64,000 nucleotides of DNA from contig LOEU01000004.1 in assembly GCA_001516025.1 (NCBI GenBank), forward strand, positions 1 to 64,000, written 5' to 3'. Positions 1 through 10,117 of the stretch are shown here, piece by piece. The position numbers and the translations under genes were made by a program. Below the pieces are notes generated by a model. The model ran no database searches. It saw nothing but the letters and a program-made list of their open reading frames with translations, and was not told the origin of the DNA. The DNA is from a bacterium BRH_c32 (GTDB lineage: Bacteria; Bacteroidota; Ignavibacteria; Ignavibacteriales; Melioribacteraceae). Each line of letters begins with the position of its first letter. Positions within the stretch are counted from its first letter, which is position 1.

Positions 1-1
1 T

Positions 2-3000
2 GACCTATTTTTTGATGAAGAAAGTGTTCATTCAAAAGTTTGGAAACAGTTTCGGATGTTAACCTTATCAGAAAGAATTTTATTGGGATATGCATTAAAC
101 AAAGTAGTAGATGAAATGCTCGTAAATCCAAATTCTTCTAATATTTTCAGTAATGAAAAAATGGTGGGTTATTATGGACTGGGAATGTTCTTATTTGCGT
201 TATCTCATTACATGTTATATAATGATGAGATACAAAACAATTATGAGAATATTAATTTTGCTTCTCGTGATGGGTATCTTCCCCAAAAGGTTTATGACAT
301 AATTAGACACTACAAAGAAAATGCATTAGAAAGCAAATATATTTATGGAGGGAGATTAGCTTATGATATTTCCAAGTTCGATAATGATCTATTCAAATAT
401 CTTTCTTCAAAAACTAACCACATGCCCGATTATACTTTAAAGAATCTCTTTGATGCATTGATAGGTCAAGACGTTAAATTTTCTTTACATACCGAAAAGC
501 TATTAAAAGAAACGATATATAATAAAGATGCTGAAAATAATTTTACAATACTTAAAACGATTTTGCATAAAGAGGAAAAGAATTTAACCGCAATACTAAA
601 AACTAAAAAAGAACTTTCCAAAAAATATTACTCTTCTAATATCAAGCTATCAGAAAAAAATAGAGCAATTATTTTTGATGTGGGTTATTCCGGGAGTGTT
701 TCTGAGTCTCTATGCAATCTAACAGGCGGATTGATTGATAAAATTTATTTATGGGAAACCAATAGAAACGTTGAATTAGATAAACAAAACAACACAAATA
801 GTTTTTTGCTTTGTGGAAACCAGGATATAAAAGTAAATAAACCACAAATTGAATTATTGATTGAAGAACTCTTTTCCCCATTAGAAGGGGGATGCACCGG
901 TTTTGTTGAGAACAACGAAAAAATAGTTACACCTATTGTATATAATGAAGAATTTTCTTTAGAAATGAAAGAAGCATTAAATGTAATTCAAAACTCCGCA
1001 ATAGAATACACAAACGATATTATTAAAATTATCAATCCGTATCTCTCTTCATTAGCATTTAGTAATATATCTATTCTTCTAAATCCAATGAATGAAATAT
1101 TCACTCGTGCGGATGATTTTAGTTCACGCTTTTTAGACAACATCGTTTTTGCAGATTCGTTTTCGAGAACAAATGCTTTATCGATTGCATCGAAAATGGA
1201 ATCGAATAGTAATGAATTCTTTTATAGGACAAATTTTTTAGACTCTAATCTCATTATTACGGGAAATGATTTTGCCCACACTGTTTCTAATAAGAATTTA
1301 GCAATTCATATTCATTTATTTAATCTGGAGCAGTCGAGCTTTATAATTGAGAATTTACGTAAGGTAGAGAATAAGTTTGACGTTTTAATATCAGTGTGCA
1401 AAGATGAACATATAAGAATAGCGGAAAAACTTTTCAGTCCCAAGATAATAGAAAATATGAATAGACGAATAATTAAGTTAGTTCCAAATCGTGGCAGGGA
1501 CGTTGCACCATTATTGGTGGGATTTAATGAAGAACAAAAAGATTATGATTTAGTATGTCACATACATACTAAAAAATCAGTCCATTTTGATTGGGGGATA
1601 AAATGGAGCGAATACTTAACAGAAAACTTAATATCTAGTTCTGCTATTAAAAATATCGTTCAAGAATTTGAAAATGATAAAAACTTAGGAATAGTTTATC
1701 CACCAATATATAAAGGGATCTATAACTTCTGGAATAATAACAACCTTAATCAAATGGGTGTACGTGGTTTGATAGAAGTCTGCTCTTCGCTTTTATCAAA
1801 GATGAATATTGATAAAAAAGTCGATCGTTATAGTCTTTATTATTCTGTCGGCAATATGTTCTGGTATAGACCCGATGCATTAAAACCATTATTTAATATG
1901 GGACTAAAATATTCTGATTTCCCGGAAGAACCTATACAAGTGGATGGTACTATTGCCCATGCTATTGAAAGACTTCACAGTATAGTAGCTGATTCGCGAG
2001 GATTTAAGACATTATTTTATATCAATAGCAGTGAATTAAAAAATGAATATTATGAAAATGTATTGCTTGGAAAGACTAAGGATTCAAATAGCAGCAATGA
2101 AATTATAGCTAATCAGATTGATTCTTTTATTGACAATGGTAACTATTTTGGCGCAACGATGTTAATCACTAATAGATTATTTGCTGCTCCAAAGGATAAA
2201 GTAATAAAAGAAAAACTAGTTCAATTAAATGAAATTATTTTAGAAGGAAAGAATAATCTTAATTGGTCAGTTAAGATGTCGAATCATATTCTGTCTCAAA
2301 TAGATGCACTTATTGCGAAACAAAATTATTTCCAAGCTAAGAATCTTGTTCTAGAAATTATAAATTTAGAGCCAACGAATATAGATGCCATTTACCATCT
2401 ATCAAATATTCTTTTAATAGAAAATAAAATTAACTATGCAAGGGAAGTGATTAATTTTGCTTTAATGATTACCTCGAAAAATAAAAAGTTTGAAAAATTA
2501 AAAGAAATTTATATAGCAAAATTAAAAGAAAAAGAATTAGCCAATACATCTAAAAAATCATCAGACAAAGTGGATGTATCAATCATTATTATCACCTACA
2601 ATCAATATGAATATACCTCAAAATGTATAAAATCACTTTTGAAATACACGAATGAAAGTTTTGAAATAGTTGTAATAGATAATGCATCTAAAGATGATTC
2701 GGGAAATAAAATTAAAAAAGATTTTCCGGGTGTTCATGTTTATTGTAATAATAATAATCTCGGTTTCCCAAAGGCAGTCAATCAAGGTATTGTGCAATCG
2801 AAGGGAGATTATGTTTTGATATTGAATAATGATACTGTTGTAACTGCAGGGTGGCTTGAGAGAATGATTGAAGTAGCAGAATCTGATCCGAAGATTGGTA
2901 TAGTCGGACCGATATCTAACGAAGTAAGTGGTTTGCAAAAAGATAATGATGCAAAGTATGAGACAATAGAAGAGATGCATAAATACGCAGCAGAAGTAAG

Positions 3001-3739
3001 TACTAAAAACAAAGGAGAAGTATTCAATTTCCCGCGTGTTGCGTTCCTTTGCACACTTATTAAGCGAAAAGTGATTAATGAAATAGGAGGACTTGATGAG
3101 AGGTTCTCGCCCGGCAATTATGAGGATGACGATTTTTGTCTTCGCTCTCAAATGGGAGGATACAAAACTGTAATCGCCAAAGATGTATTCATTCATCATT
3201 ACGGTTCAAAGAGTTTTAAGGCGAATGGGATTGAAGCATATAGAGAAAGACTAAATATCAACAAACAAATCTTTATCGAAAAATGGGGAGCAACTCCGGA
3301 TGAGATATGGATTAATAACAAAGAAGTTAAACCACATCAGAGGTATTATCCTGTGAATAAAAATTTATTTATGCAATATTTCGAGCGGACAAAGATACAT
3401 CTTTCCGATAATGAACCGCTCCTTGCCGAAGAAGCAATAAAATCGGCAATAGAAAATTATACAAATGAAGTAGAAGAGATTACCTTGGCTGAACTATATA
3501 ATCTTGCTGGTAATTTATCATTTGCAAATGGTAATTTAGAATCTGCAAAAGAATCATACGAAAAAGAATTGAATGAGAACCCAAATTCATCGGGAGCTTG
3601 TTTTGGACTCGGGCAAGTATTTATTGCCTCCGATGAGCTAGAAGGTGCAAAAGTAATGCTAGAATGGGCAGTGAAGAATGATGAAAATAATTTTCAGGCA
3701 ACGGAATTACTCGAAAAAGTTAATGCTGCATTGGTATAA
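2..3739 (+). CDS. Multidomain surface-glycan glycosyltransferase (HAD-like / RgpF-like / TPR / GT2 / TPR), 5' partial
   Basis: The reading frame is open to the left edge of the window (D-L-F-F-D-E... before the first ATG at 56), so the true start probably lies outside. Counting from the ATG at 56, residues about 45-300 look like a HAD-type hydrolase region (FASRDGYLP, IIFDVGYSGS). Residues about 415-680 match the rhamnan-synthesis RgpF family (NRGRDVAPL near 477, CHIHTKKS). Residues about 690-830 hold TPR-like helices. Residues about 838-1045 form a GT-A family 2 glycosyltransferase (SIIIITYNQY, then LILNNDTVV as the DXD-like metal site). The last 100 residues are TPR-like again. The expected role is cytoplasmic assembly of O-antigen or capsule-type polysaccharide. 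Domain calls are from motifs; donor and acceptor sugars cannot be told. Confidence 0.8.
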   Translation, partial: DLFFDEESVHSKVWKQFRMLTLSERILLGYALNKVVDEMLVNPNSSNIFSNEKMVGYYGLGMFLFALSHYMLYNDEIQNNYENINFASRDGYLPQKVYDIIRHYKENALESKYIYGGRLAYDISKFDNDLFKYLSSKTNHMPDYTLKNLFDALIGQDVKFSLHTEKLLKETIYNKDAENNFTILKTILHKEEKNLTAILKTKKELSKKYYSSNIKLSEKNRAIIFDVGYSGSVSESLCNLTGGLIDKIYLWETNRNVELDKQNNTNSFLLCGNQDIKVNKPQIELLIEELFSPLEGGCTGFVENNEKIVTPIVYNEEFSLEMKEALNVIQNSAIEYTNDIIKIINPYLSSLAFSNISILLNPMNEIFTRADDFSSRFLDNIVFADSFSRTNALSIASKMESNSNEFFYRTNFLDSNLIITGNDFAHTVSNKNLAIHIHLFNLEQSSFIIENLRKVENKFDVLISVCKDEHIRIAEKLFSPKIIENMNRRIIKLVPNRGRDVAPLLVGFNEEQKDYDLVCHIHTKKSVHFDWGIKWSEYLTENLISSSAIKNIVQEFENDKNLGIVYPPIYKGIYNFWNNNNLNQMGVRGLIEVCSSLLSKMNIDKKVDRYSLYYSVGNMFWYRPDALKPLFNMGLKYSDFPEEPIQVDGTIAHAIERLHSIVADSRGFKTLFYINSSELKNEYYENVLLGKTKDSNSSNEIIANQIDSFIDNGNYFGATMLITNRLFAAPKDKVIKEKLVQLNEIILEGKNNLNWSVKMSNHILSQIDALIAKQNYFQAKNLVLEIINLEPTNIDAIYHLSNILLIENKINYAREVINFALMITSKNKKFEKLKEIYIAKLKEKELANTSKKSSDKVDVSIIIITYNQYEYTSKCIKSLLKYTNESFEIVVIDNASKDDSGNKIKKDFPGVHVYCNNNNLGFPKAVNQGIVQSKGDYVLILNNDTVVTAGWLERMIEVAESDPKIGIVGPISNEVSGLQKDNDAKYETIEEMHKYAAEVSTKNKGEVFNFPRVAFLCTLIKRKVINEIGGLDERFSPGNYEDDDFCLRSQMGGYKTVIAKDVFIHHYGSKSFKANGIEAYRERLNINKQIFIEKWGATPDEIWINNKEVKPHQRYYPVNKNLFMQYFERTKIHLSDNEPLLAEEAIKSAIENYTNEVEEITLAELYNLAGNLSFANGNLESAKESYEKELNENPNSSGACFGLGQVFIASDELEGAKVMLEWAVKNDENNFQATELLEKVNAALV

Positions 3740-3817
3740 AAAGAGAATAAAAATTCAGATGTATTTGCCTTGTATTAATTATTTTCTTTATCATTCAATT
3801 TCTAAAATAGGTATTCT

Positions 3818-4849
3818 ATGGAATGGTTAGTTTTAATACTCTGGCTCTCGATAATTAATGGGGCTTTAGGCGGGCAGTATATATTAAACTGGATGGGCAA
3901 TCAGCCCAAATACACAGGCGGTCAGCCGGTGGATGTATCGCCGGGTGTAATGACTTTCTGGCGTGAAGTTTCCAAATTCGTTTGGGCTGCTATCGCCGTT
4001 ACGGTGGAAGTAATTAAAGGGAAGCCGGTAAAATATTTGTGGCCCGGTGCTCTCTCAATGATTACAATTGTTATCGCCGCATTCACCGGAGTTATCGAGA
4101 ATATCGGTTTCTTTTATTTACCACGTTATTATTCACCTCATATTTATGCTCCTTACGTTAATATTTATTTAGCATTTCTTCCTTTCTTAGGAAAATTTTT
4201 ATTTGATGCAAAAGTTCGTAAAGAGCATTGGATTGGTATAACGCTTGTTATTATTGGTCTAGCTACTCCTCACTTACCTGTTATGCTGGGAAGGGAGTAC
4301 GATCCAAAAGCGGTACTTGATTTTACTGGAATTATTTGGATTATAATTATCAACCTTTGTTTATGTTCTCAGCAGATATTGAATAATAAAACAGTTCAGA
4401 CAGTATTGCCGAACGTAGGTCCAAACGCATTAGTAGTATGGCGCGAAATCTGGAAAATGCTTTTCATCTCGATTGCACTATTTTCAATTCCTATTATTGG
4501 AAAAATTGTAGGTGCAGAAGAAGGTAATAGGTTTTTCTCATTATTCTCGGGCAGTATATTTCCTAATAATTGGATGCCTATTTTATTTGTCGTACTCGCA
4601 GGATTAACTGGTTATATATATAGCTTCGGTTTCTTTAAGTTATCAAAGTTCGCTGCTCATTTCTGGGTGCCATATACAAATATCTATTTAGCACTTCTTC
4701 CATTTATCATGTTTTTATTCGGTAAGAATGTTACAGGTTATCAGATAGCGGGTGCGGTAATTGTAACTGCTGGTTTGATGGTTGGTGTATCGGATTATAG
4801 CAAAAATAAAGTAGAAGAGATCGAAAAGAAGTATAAAGATTTAGCGTAA
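3818..4849 (+). CDS. Multi-pass membrane transporter with two repeated halves (EamA/DMT-like)
   Basis: This 343-residue protein is almost entirely hydrophobic, with about ten membrane helices. It has an internal duplication. FWREVSKFVWAAIAV and the following TGVIENIGFFYL...PYVNIYLAFLPF in the first half reappear as VWREIWKMLFISIAL and TGYIYSFGFFKL...PYTNIYLALLPF in the second. Two-fold repeats of this kind are typical of the drug/metabolite transporter (EamA) superfamily, which exchanges small metabolites across the inner membrane. I do not recognise a specific subfamily or substrate. It stands alone, 78 bp after the glycosyltransferase and followed by a strong terminator at 4991. Confidence 0.6.
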   Translation: MEWLVLILWLSIINGALGGQYILNWMGNQPKYTGGQPVDVSPGVMTFWREVSKFVWAAIAVTVEVIKGKPVKYLWPGALSMITIVIAAFTGVIENIGFFYLPRYYSPHIYAPYVNIYLAFLPFLGKFLFDAKVRKEHWIGITLVIIGLATPHLPVMLGREYDPKAVLDFTGIIWIIIINLCLCSQQILNNKTVQTVLPNVGPNALVVWREIWKMLFISIALFSIPIIGKIVGAEEGNRFFSLFSGSIFPNNWMPILFVVLAGLTGYIYSFGFFKLSKFAAHFWVPYTNIYLALLPFIMFLFGKNVTGYQIAGAVIVTAGLMVGVSDYSKNKVEEIEKKYKDLA

Positions 4850-5213
4850 ACGCTTATCTAAAATATGTAACAGAAAATTGGCATGAAAAGATAGGGCTTC
4901 ACTTGATAGTATAATGAAAAAATGACGAGTGCATCTATTATATATTGTTAGTATTATTTGAAAAAGTTAAATCAATAACAGAACTAAAAGAAAACCCCGC
5001 TGCTGCGGGGTTTTTTATTGTTGATTATTTTTTTGTTTATTTCTTAATATTCAGTCTCGGTTGAAATACGTCAAATTAAATATTGCAATCAGTATTGTAT
5101 CCATCACGAAAATATTTATTTCTGTGGACACACTTTATACCTGACCCCACACTATTATATTCCTTCACTATTACCAATCAATAAATCATTATCCATAAAT
5201 TTCTAAGTAATTC
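4850..5213. other. Intergenic region of 364 bp between convergent genes
   Basis: I see no credible gene here. It contains the terminator hairpin at 4991-5017. At 5121-5149 it contains the string GTGGACACACTTTATACC followed by TGACCCC, which looks like a fossil of a dispersed element rather than local sequence. The rest is AT-rich without clear structure. Confidence 0.6.
4991..5017. terminator. Rho-independent terminator (CCCCGC/GCGGGG)
   Basis: Perfect stem CCCCGC (4995-5000) and GCGGGG (5005-5010) with loop TGCT, flanked by AAAA on the left and TTTTTT on the right. It can work in both directions. It lies 140 bp after the transporter gene on the + strand and 200 bp beyond the end of the peptidase gene on the - strand. 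Confidence 0.85.
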
Positions 5214-7328
5214 TTATTTCAGTCCGTTACGCTCGATTAGCGGCTCTACTTTCGGTTCACGACCTCTGAAATTTTTAAATAATGTCATTGGTTCATCTGT
5301 CGCACCTCGTGATAGAATATTTTTTCTAAATGAAGCCGAAAGGGTTGGATTAAAAAGATCGCCGCTTTCTTTGAATGCACTGAATGCATCGGCATCAAGT
5401 ACCGCAGCCCAGATATAACTATAATAACCCGCCGCATATCCACCTGTAAATATATGTCCGTTCTGTGTGCTCGGATAAGGTGATGATAATTCATAAGGGA
5501 CATGAAATTTTTCTAGTACCGCATTATCAAATTCATTTACGTCAAAAGGAGTATCCTTAGTGCGAGCATGAAATTCCATATCGATTAACGCAGGAAATAA
5601 ATAACTGCTTACGTGAAGAATTCCGGTATTATAAAGGTCGGCTTTCTTAATTTTCGCTAATAGTTCATCGGGAATTACTTCGCCTGTTTTATAATGTTTA
5701 GCAAACATTTTTAATACCGTCGGGTCTTTAACCCAGTTTTCCATTATTTGAGAGGGAAGTTCAACGAAATCCCACGCAACGTTAAAGCCGGTTAGACGAG
5801 GATAGGTAACATTAGTAAATAGTGCATGAAGTCCGTGACCAAATTCATGGAATAATGTCTCCACTTCGCCTAAACTAAGAAGAGCGGGTTTATCGGCAGT
5901 TGGCTTAGAAAAATTTCCGCAATTTATAATAATTGGAGAAACGAAATTTCCGTTTATATTACTTTGGTCGCGGATTACGTTACACCAAGCTCCGCCCTGT
6001 TTAGTCTCACGAGGAAAATAGTCTGCATAAAGCAGTCCAATATGCTTTCCGTCTGCTTCTTTGATTTCAATTACTTTTACGTCAGAATGATATGCAGGAA
6101 TATCTTTTCTCTCTTCGAACTTCAAACCGTATAATTTATTTACAACTGAAAAAAGTCCATCGAGGACGTTATCAAGCTTGAAATATGGTTTAACCATTTC
6201 ATCATCGAGTGAGTATTTAGCCACTTTAAGTTTTTGAGCGTAGTAAGCCAAATCCCACGGTTCAAATTTTTTCGTCATTCCTTCGGAGCGAGCTAATTCT
6301 TTCAAAGCATCAATTTCGGTATTAGCTTTTTTTACTGTCGGCTCCCAAAGTTTAATAAGGAAATCATCGACTGTTTTAGAATCTTTTGCCATATAATCTT
6401 CTAAAGTCATATCGGCAAGCGATTTATAACCGAGCAGATTTGCTTTTTGCAGACGAAGAGAAACAATTTTTTCTACAATTTTTTTATTGTCATTTTCATT
6501 ATTGTTATTTGCAATATTTTTTGAAGCGTTATAAATTTTTTCTCTTAAAGAGCGGTTATCTGCATAGCGAATAAAAGCGCGGTAGCTCGGCGCATGAAGT
6601 GTAAATAGCCACTTGCCCGAATAACCTTTCCCTTCGGCAGCTTCTTTCGCTGCTGCTATCGCCGAAGGAGGAAGTCCCGATAAGTTTTCTTCATTATCTA
6701 TAATCAATTCAAAAGCATTTGTTTCTTTAAGGTCATTTTCATCGAACTTAATTGTTAATAAAGATAGCTCTTCATTTATTTTTCGGAGTTTATCTTTATC
6801 GGTTTCTGATAAATTTGCACCGCGTTTTACGAAATCTTTATAATATTTATCAAGCAATACTTTTTGTTCGGGGTTTAGATTTTTAGCATCCGGGGCATCA
6901 TGAACGAATTTTATGCGTGCAAATAATTTTTCATTAAGATTAATGTCGTCATAATGTTTTGAAAGTAGCGGAGAGAGTTCCTGCGAAATTTTTTGCATCT
7001 CTTCGTCTGCATTTGCCTGCATAAGATTATTAAAAACGCCGCTTACTTTTGTAAGAAGATTTCCGCTTTTTTCGAGAGCGACTAATGTGTTTTCAAAAGT
7101 AGGTTTATCGGGATTAGCGGTAATTGCCGCAATTTCCTCGTTCTGTTTTTTCATTCCTTCGATATAAGCAGGCTTATAATGCTCGTTTTTTATTTTATCG
7201 AAAGGAGGTGCTTCAAATGGAGTTGTCCATTTAGTAAAGAATGGGTTTTCGGTTTGTGCGTAGTTTGTTTGATTCATTAATAGGACACTTAAGAATGTTA
7301 ATAAAAAGATTAATATAGTATTTTTCAT
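5214..7328 (-). CDS. dcp: Secreted M3 family peptidyl-dipeptidase (Dcp-like)
   Basis: This 704-residue protein starts with a signal peptide (hydrophobic stretch MKNTILIFLLTFLSVLLMN, cut probably after YAQ), so it acts in the periplasm or outside. The M3 zinc motif HEFGH lies at about residue 491, and the third-ligand helix VELPSQIMENW follows about 30 residues later, as in the thimet-oligopeptidase family. N-terminal PFDKIKNEHYKPAY and C-terminal GGYAAGYYSYIWA also fit peptidyl-dipeptidase Dcp / oligopeptidase A, and the length is normal. The family removes C-terminal dipeptides from peptides, so the role is probably peptide scavenging. It is a single gene, divergent from the glycosidase run. 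Oligopeptidase A (prlC) is the alternative name, but the secreted form favours Dcp. Confidence 0.9.
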   Translation of the reverse strand: MKNTILIFLLTFLSVLLMNQTNYAQTENPFFTKWTTPFEAPPFDKIKNEHYKPAYIEGMKKQNEEIAAITANPDKPTFENTLVALEKSGNLLTKVSGVFNNLMQANADEEMQKISQELSPLLSKHYDDINLNEKLFARIKFVHDAPDAKNLNPEQKVLLDKYYKDFVKRGANLSETDKDKLRKINEELSLLTIKFDENDLKETNAFELIIDNEENLSGLPPSAIAAAKEAAEGKGYSGKWLFTLHAPSYRAFIRYADNRSLREKIYNASKNIANNNNENDNKKIVEKIVSLRLQKANLLGYKSLADMTLEDYMAKDSKTVDDFLIKLWEPTVKKANTEIDALKELARSEGMTKKFEPWDLAYYAQKLKVAKYSLDDEMVKPYFKLDNVLDGLFSVVNKLYGLKFEERKDIPAYHSDVKVIEIKEADGKHIGLLYADYFPRETKQGGAWCNVIRDQSNINGNFVSPIIINCGNFSKPTADKPALLSLGEVETLFHEFGHGLHALFTNVTYPRLTGFNVAWDFVELPSQIMENWVKDPTVLKMFAKHYKTGEVIPDELLAKIKKADLYNTGILHVSSYLFPALIDMEFHARTKDTPFDVNEFDNAVLEKFHVPYELSSPYPSTQNGHIFTGGYAAGYYSYIWAAVLDADAFSAFKESGDLFNPTLSASFRKNILSRGATDEPMTLFKNFRGREPKVEPLIERNGLK

Positions 7329-7510
7329 ATTTCCCCCACGGAAAATTGGTAAAAGTAATTAGCATGAATTTTTGGTGATAAAATAAAGTAAATCCTGCTT
7401 AAATAAAATCAAAATTTGATAAACGGTTATTTCGGAATGAATATTACTTGACATTAATATCCTATAATTCAATTTTTAAAGATAATCTTTTCATTATATC
7501 AGGGTCTGCT

Positions 7511-10105
7511 ATGAAATTCTTTATATCAGCGTTTCTATTCGTGTGTTCGATATCTTTTGCTCAAGTATCGGTATATAATAACCAAGGTTGGGGTGAGCTT
7601 GGAATTAAATGTTCGGTCGAGAAAAATATTCTTTCAATCGGAAGTAAAAAATATGAAAGAGGTCTCGGAACTCACTCTCCTTCAACAATTAAATTAGAAG
7701 GGACGAAAGATTATGGGCGTTTTTATGCAGAGGTGGGAATCGATTCTGAAACCGGTAAAAGCGGATCGGCGAGATTTATAGTTATGGGAAATGGGAAGGA
7801 ATTATATCGTTCTCCGATTATGAGAGGGGCAATGGAGCCGGTAGTAATCGATCTCAAACTTGAAAAGAATAAAACGATTGAGCTATTAACAGACGATGGC
7901 GATGACGGAATGAATAGCGACCATGCAGATTGGGCGGAGGCATATTTCGTTGATCAATATAATAAGAAGATTTATTTAGATGATCTCTTCGGCACACAAG
8001 ACCTGATTAATATTGCCGTGAAGAATTTTAATCTTGTTCTCGGAATTAATCAAAGCAAAAAATTATATACTTATTATCTGGGTTCATCACTCGGAGAGGG
8101 GGATCAACTTAACAGACTTAATCCGCAATTTCTTGAATACTCTGCTTATGGAGTAAAAGGAATAACCGATCCCGCAATTAAAGCAGTTCATTCGGATGGC
8201 AATAGAAGTACCGATCTTTATTATGTATCGCATGAAGTTAAGCAGATAGATAAAAACATTACCGAATATATTTTCACTTTAATAGATGGTGTTTATCCCT
8301 TTGAAGTGAAGCTTTACTATAAAGCATACTTCAATGAAAATATAATTGAAGTATATACCGAAATAACCAATAACGAAGAGGGCCCGGTGAAGCTGCAAAA
8401 TTATGCTTCTTCACAAATCAGTTTTAATAAAAATGAATATTGGCTTACGAGTTTATATGGAGCATGGGGAAATGAGTTTCATGCGGAAGATAATCGCCTG
8501 CCCGTTGGCACTACTGTTCTTGATTCTCGTGTGGGTCATACTTCCTCTCTTGCGAGCCCATCATTTATGATTTCATTCGATAAGCCCGCAACGGAAACCG
8601 AGGGAGAAGTATTGATCGGTTCTATTGCGTGGAGCGGAAATTGGAAACTTAATTTCAATCAAAATAATGCAAAGAAACTTACCGTTACATCGGGAATAAA
8701 TGATTTCGATACGGAATATTTATTGGAGCCGGGAAAAACATTTTCAACTCCGAAATTTTATTTTAGCATAACGGATAAAGGGAAGGGAGAGGCATCGCGA
8801 ATACTCCACCGATTTGCTCGCCGATATATTGTCCCGAATTCGGATCAAGTCCGTCCGGTAGTTTTAAATTCGTGGGAGGCGGCTTATTTTGATTTCACTA
8901 ATCCGAAACTCATGACAATGGTCGATGCGGCGGCTGAAATTGGAGTAGAGATGTTCGTACTTGATGACGGGTGGTTTGCAAAAAAATATCCGCGTAATAA
9001 TGACCGTGCGGGTCTGGGCGATTGGATAGTGAATACCGATAAGCTCGAAGGCGGTTTGCAGAAAATTATCGACTATACTAATTCAAAGGGTTTGAAATTC
9101 GGGCTTTGGATTGAAGCCGAAATGGTTAATCCAAAAAGCGAACTTTATGAAGCGCATCCCGATTGGGTAATCTCAGTTCCCGAAAGAGAGCGAACACTCG
9201 GAAGAACTCAATTGATACTTGATTTTTCTAATCCTGAAGTTGTAGAAAATATATATAATCAGCTCGAAAAAATTCTTACCGAGAACAAAGGAATTGAATA
9301 TATAAAATGGGATTATAACCGGTCTGTAACCGAACCCGGTTCGCCATATCTTTCGGTCGATAGACAAAGTGAATTTTGGGTTAGACAGATTGATGGATAT
9401 TATAAACTCTTTGATATGCTAAAAGAAAAATTTCCTCATATTTTATGGCAGTCGTGCTCATCAGGCGGCGGCAGAGTAGATTATGGCTCACTTAGCAGAG
9501 CAGGCGAATTTTGGACGAGCGATAATACCGATGCTAATCAAAGATTATTTATTCAATATGGTGCATCGTTATTTTATCCTGCAAATACAATGGCATGCCA
9601 CGTATCGGCTTCTCCGAATCATCAGACAAGCAGAATTACACCGCTTAAATTCCGTTTCGATGTAGCTTTTAGCGGGCGTCTAGGTCTCGAACTCGACCCA
9701 TCAAAAATGAGCGCAGAAGAAAAGGCATACTCAAAAACAAAATTGGATTTTTATAAAAGTGTAAGAGAGATTACCCAATTCGGCGATCTCTATCGATTGG
9801 AATCTCCTTATGACGGTGATTTTATTTCTAATCAATACTTGAGTGAGGATAAAGCAAAAGGATTAGTTACCGCATATCTTACAAATTATTTTATGGGAAT
9901 GAGAAATAATAACGTAAGACTTCAGGGACTGATACCCGAGAAAAAATATAAAATTTATGAGCCGGATGATAAGAGTGGTAATACTGCTCACTTAGTAGAA
10001 AATAATGGAATATATTCAGGTGAATATTTGATGAATAAGGGAATCTCATTAAAGATGAATAAGATATATGACAGTGCGATAATTTTAATTGAGGAAGCAA
10101 AATAG
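7511..10105 (+). CDS. Secreted NPCBM-GH36 alpha-galactosidase
   Basis: The start is set at the ATG at 7511 because the signal peptide MKFFISAFLFVCSISFAQ begins there; an upstream in-frame TTG at 7448 would add 21 unlikely residues. Residues about 18-150 are an NPCBM-type sugar-binding module (GLGTHSPS). The rest is a GH36/clan D alpha-galactosidase. Visible motifs are VLDDGWF, IKWDYNR with the nucleophile D601, the substrate loop SCSSGGGR, and WTSDNTDA with the acid/base D671. The expected reaction is release of alpha-galactose from galactomannan side chains or raffinose-type sugars outside the cytoplasm. It is first in a glycosidase run and 12 bp ahead of the next gene. Alpha-N-acetylgalactosaminidase activity is the main alternative within the family. 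Confidence 0.9.
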   Translation: MKFFISAFLFVCSISFAQVSVYNNQGWGELGIKCSVEKNILSIGSKKYERGLGTHSPSTIKLEGTKDYGRFYAEVGIDSETGKSGSARFIVMGNGKELYRSPIMRGAMEPVVIDLKLEKNKTIELLTDDGDDGMNSDHADWAEAYFVDQYNKKIYLDDLFGTQDLINIAVKNFNLVLGINQSKKLYTYYLGSSLGEGDQLNRLNPQFLEYSAYGVKGITDPAIKAVHSDGNRSTDLYYVSHEVKQIDKNITEYIFTLIDGVYPFEVKLYYKAYFNENIIEVYTEITNNEEGPVKLQNYASSQISFNKNEYWLTSLYGAWGNEFHAEDNRLPVGTTVLDSRVGHTSSLASPSFMISFDKPATETEGEVLIGSIAWSGNWKLNFNQNNAKKLTVTSGINDFDTEYLLEPGKTFSTPKFYFSITDKGKGEASRILHRFARRYIVPNSDQVRPVVLNSWEAAYFDFTNPKLMTMVDAAAEIGVEMFVLDDGWFAKKYPRNNDRAGLGDWIVNTDKLEGGLQKIIDYTNSKGLKFGLWIEAEMVNPKSELYEAHPDWVISVPERERTLGRTQLILDFSNPEVVENIYNQLEKILTENKGIEYIKWDYNRSVTEPGSPYLSVDRQSEFWVRQIDGYYKLFDMLKEKFPHILWQSCSSGGGRVDYGSLSRAGEFWTSDNTDANQRLFIQYGASLFYPANTMACHVSASPNHQTSRITPLKFRFDVAFSGRLGLELDPSKMSAEEKAYSKTKLDFYKSVREITQFGDLYRLESPYDGDFISNQYLSEDKAKGLVTAYLTNYFMGMRNNNVRLQGLIPEKKYKIYEPDDKSGNTAHLVENNGIYSGEYLMNKGISLKMNKIYDSAIILIEEAK

Positions 10106-10117
10106 GGAAAGCTGTAG

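Noticed and set aside
2633..3199. Long reading frame (188 codons) on the - strand inside the glycosyltransferase gene
   Set aside because: The + strand frame has clear GT2 motifs here; the - frame has no recognisable domain and is a mirror of AT-rich coding sequence.
7448..7468. TTGACA and TATAAT before the GH36 gene read as a sigma-70 promoter
   Set aside because: The spacer between the two boxes is only 9 bp, far below the usual 16-18.
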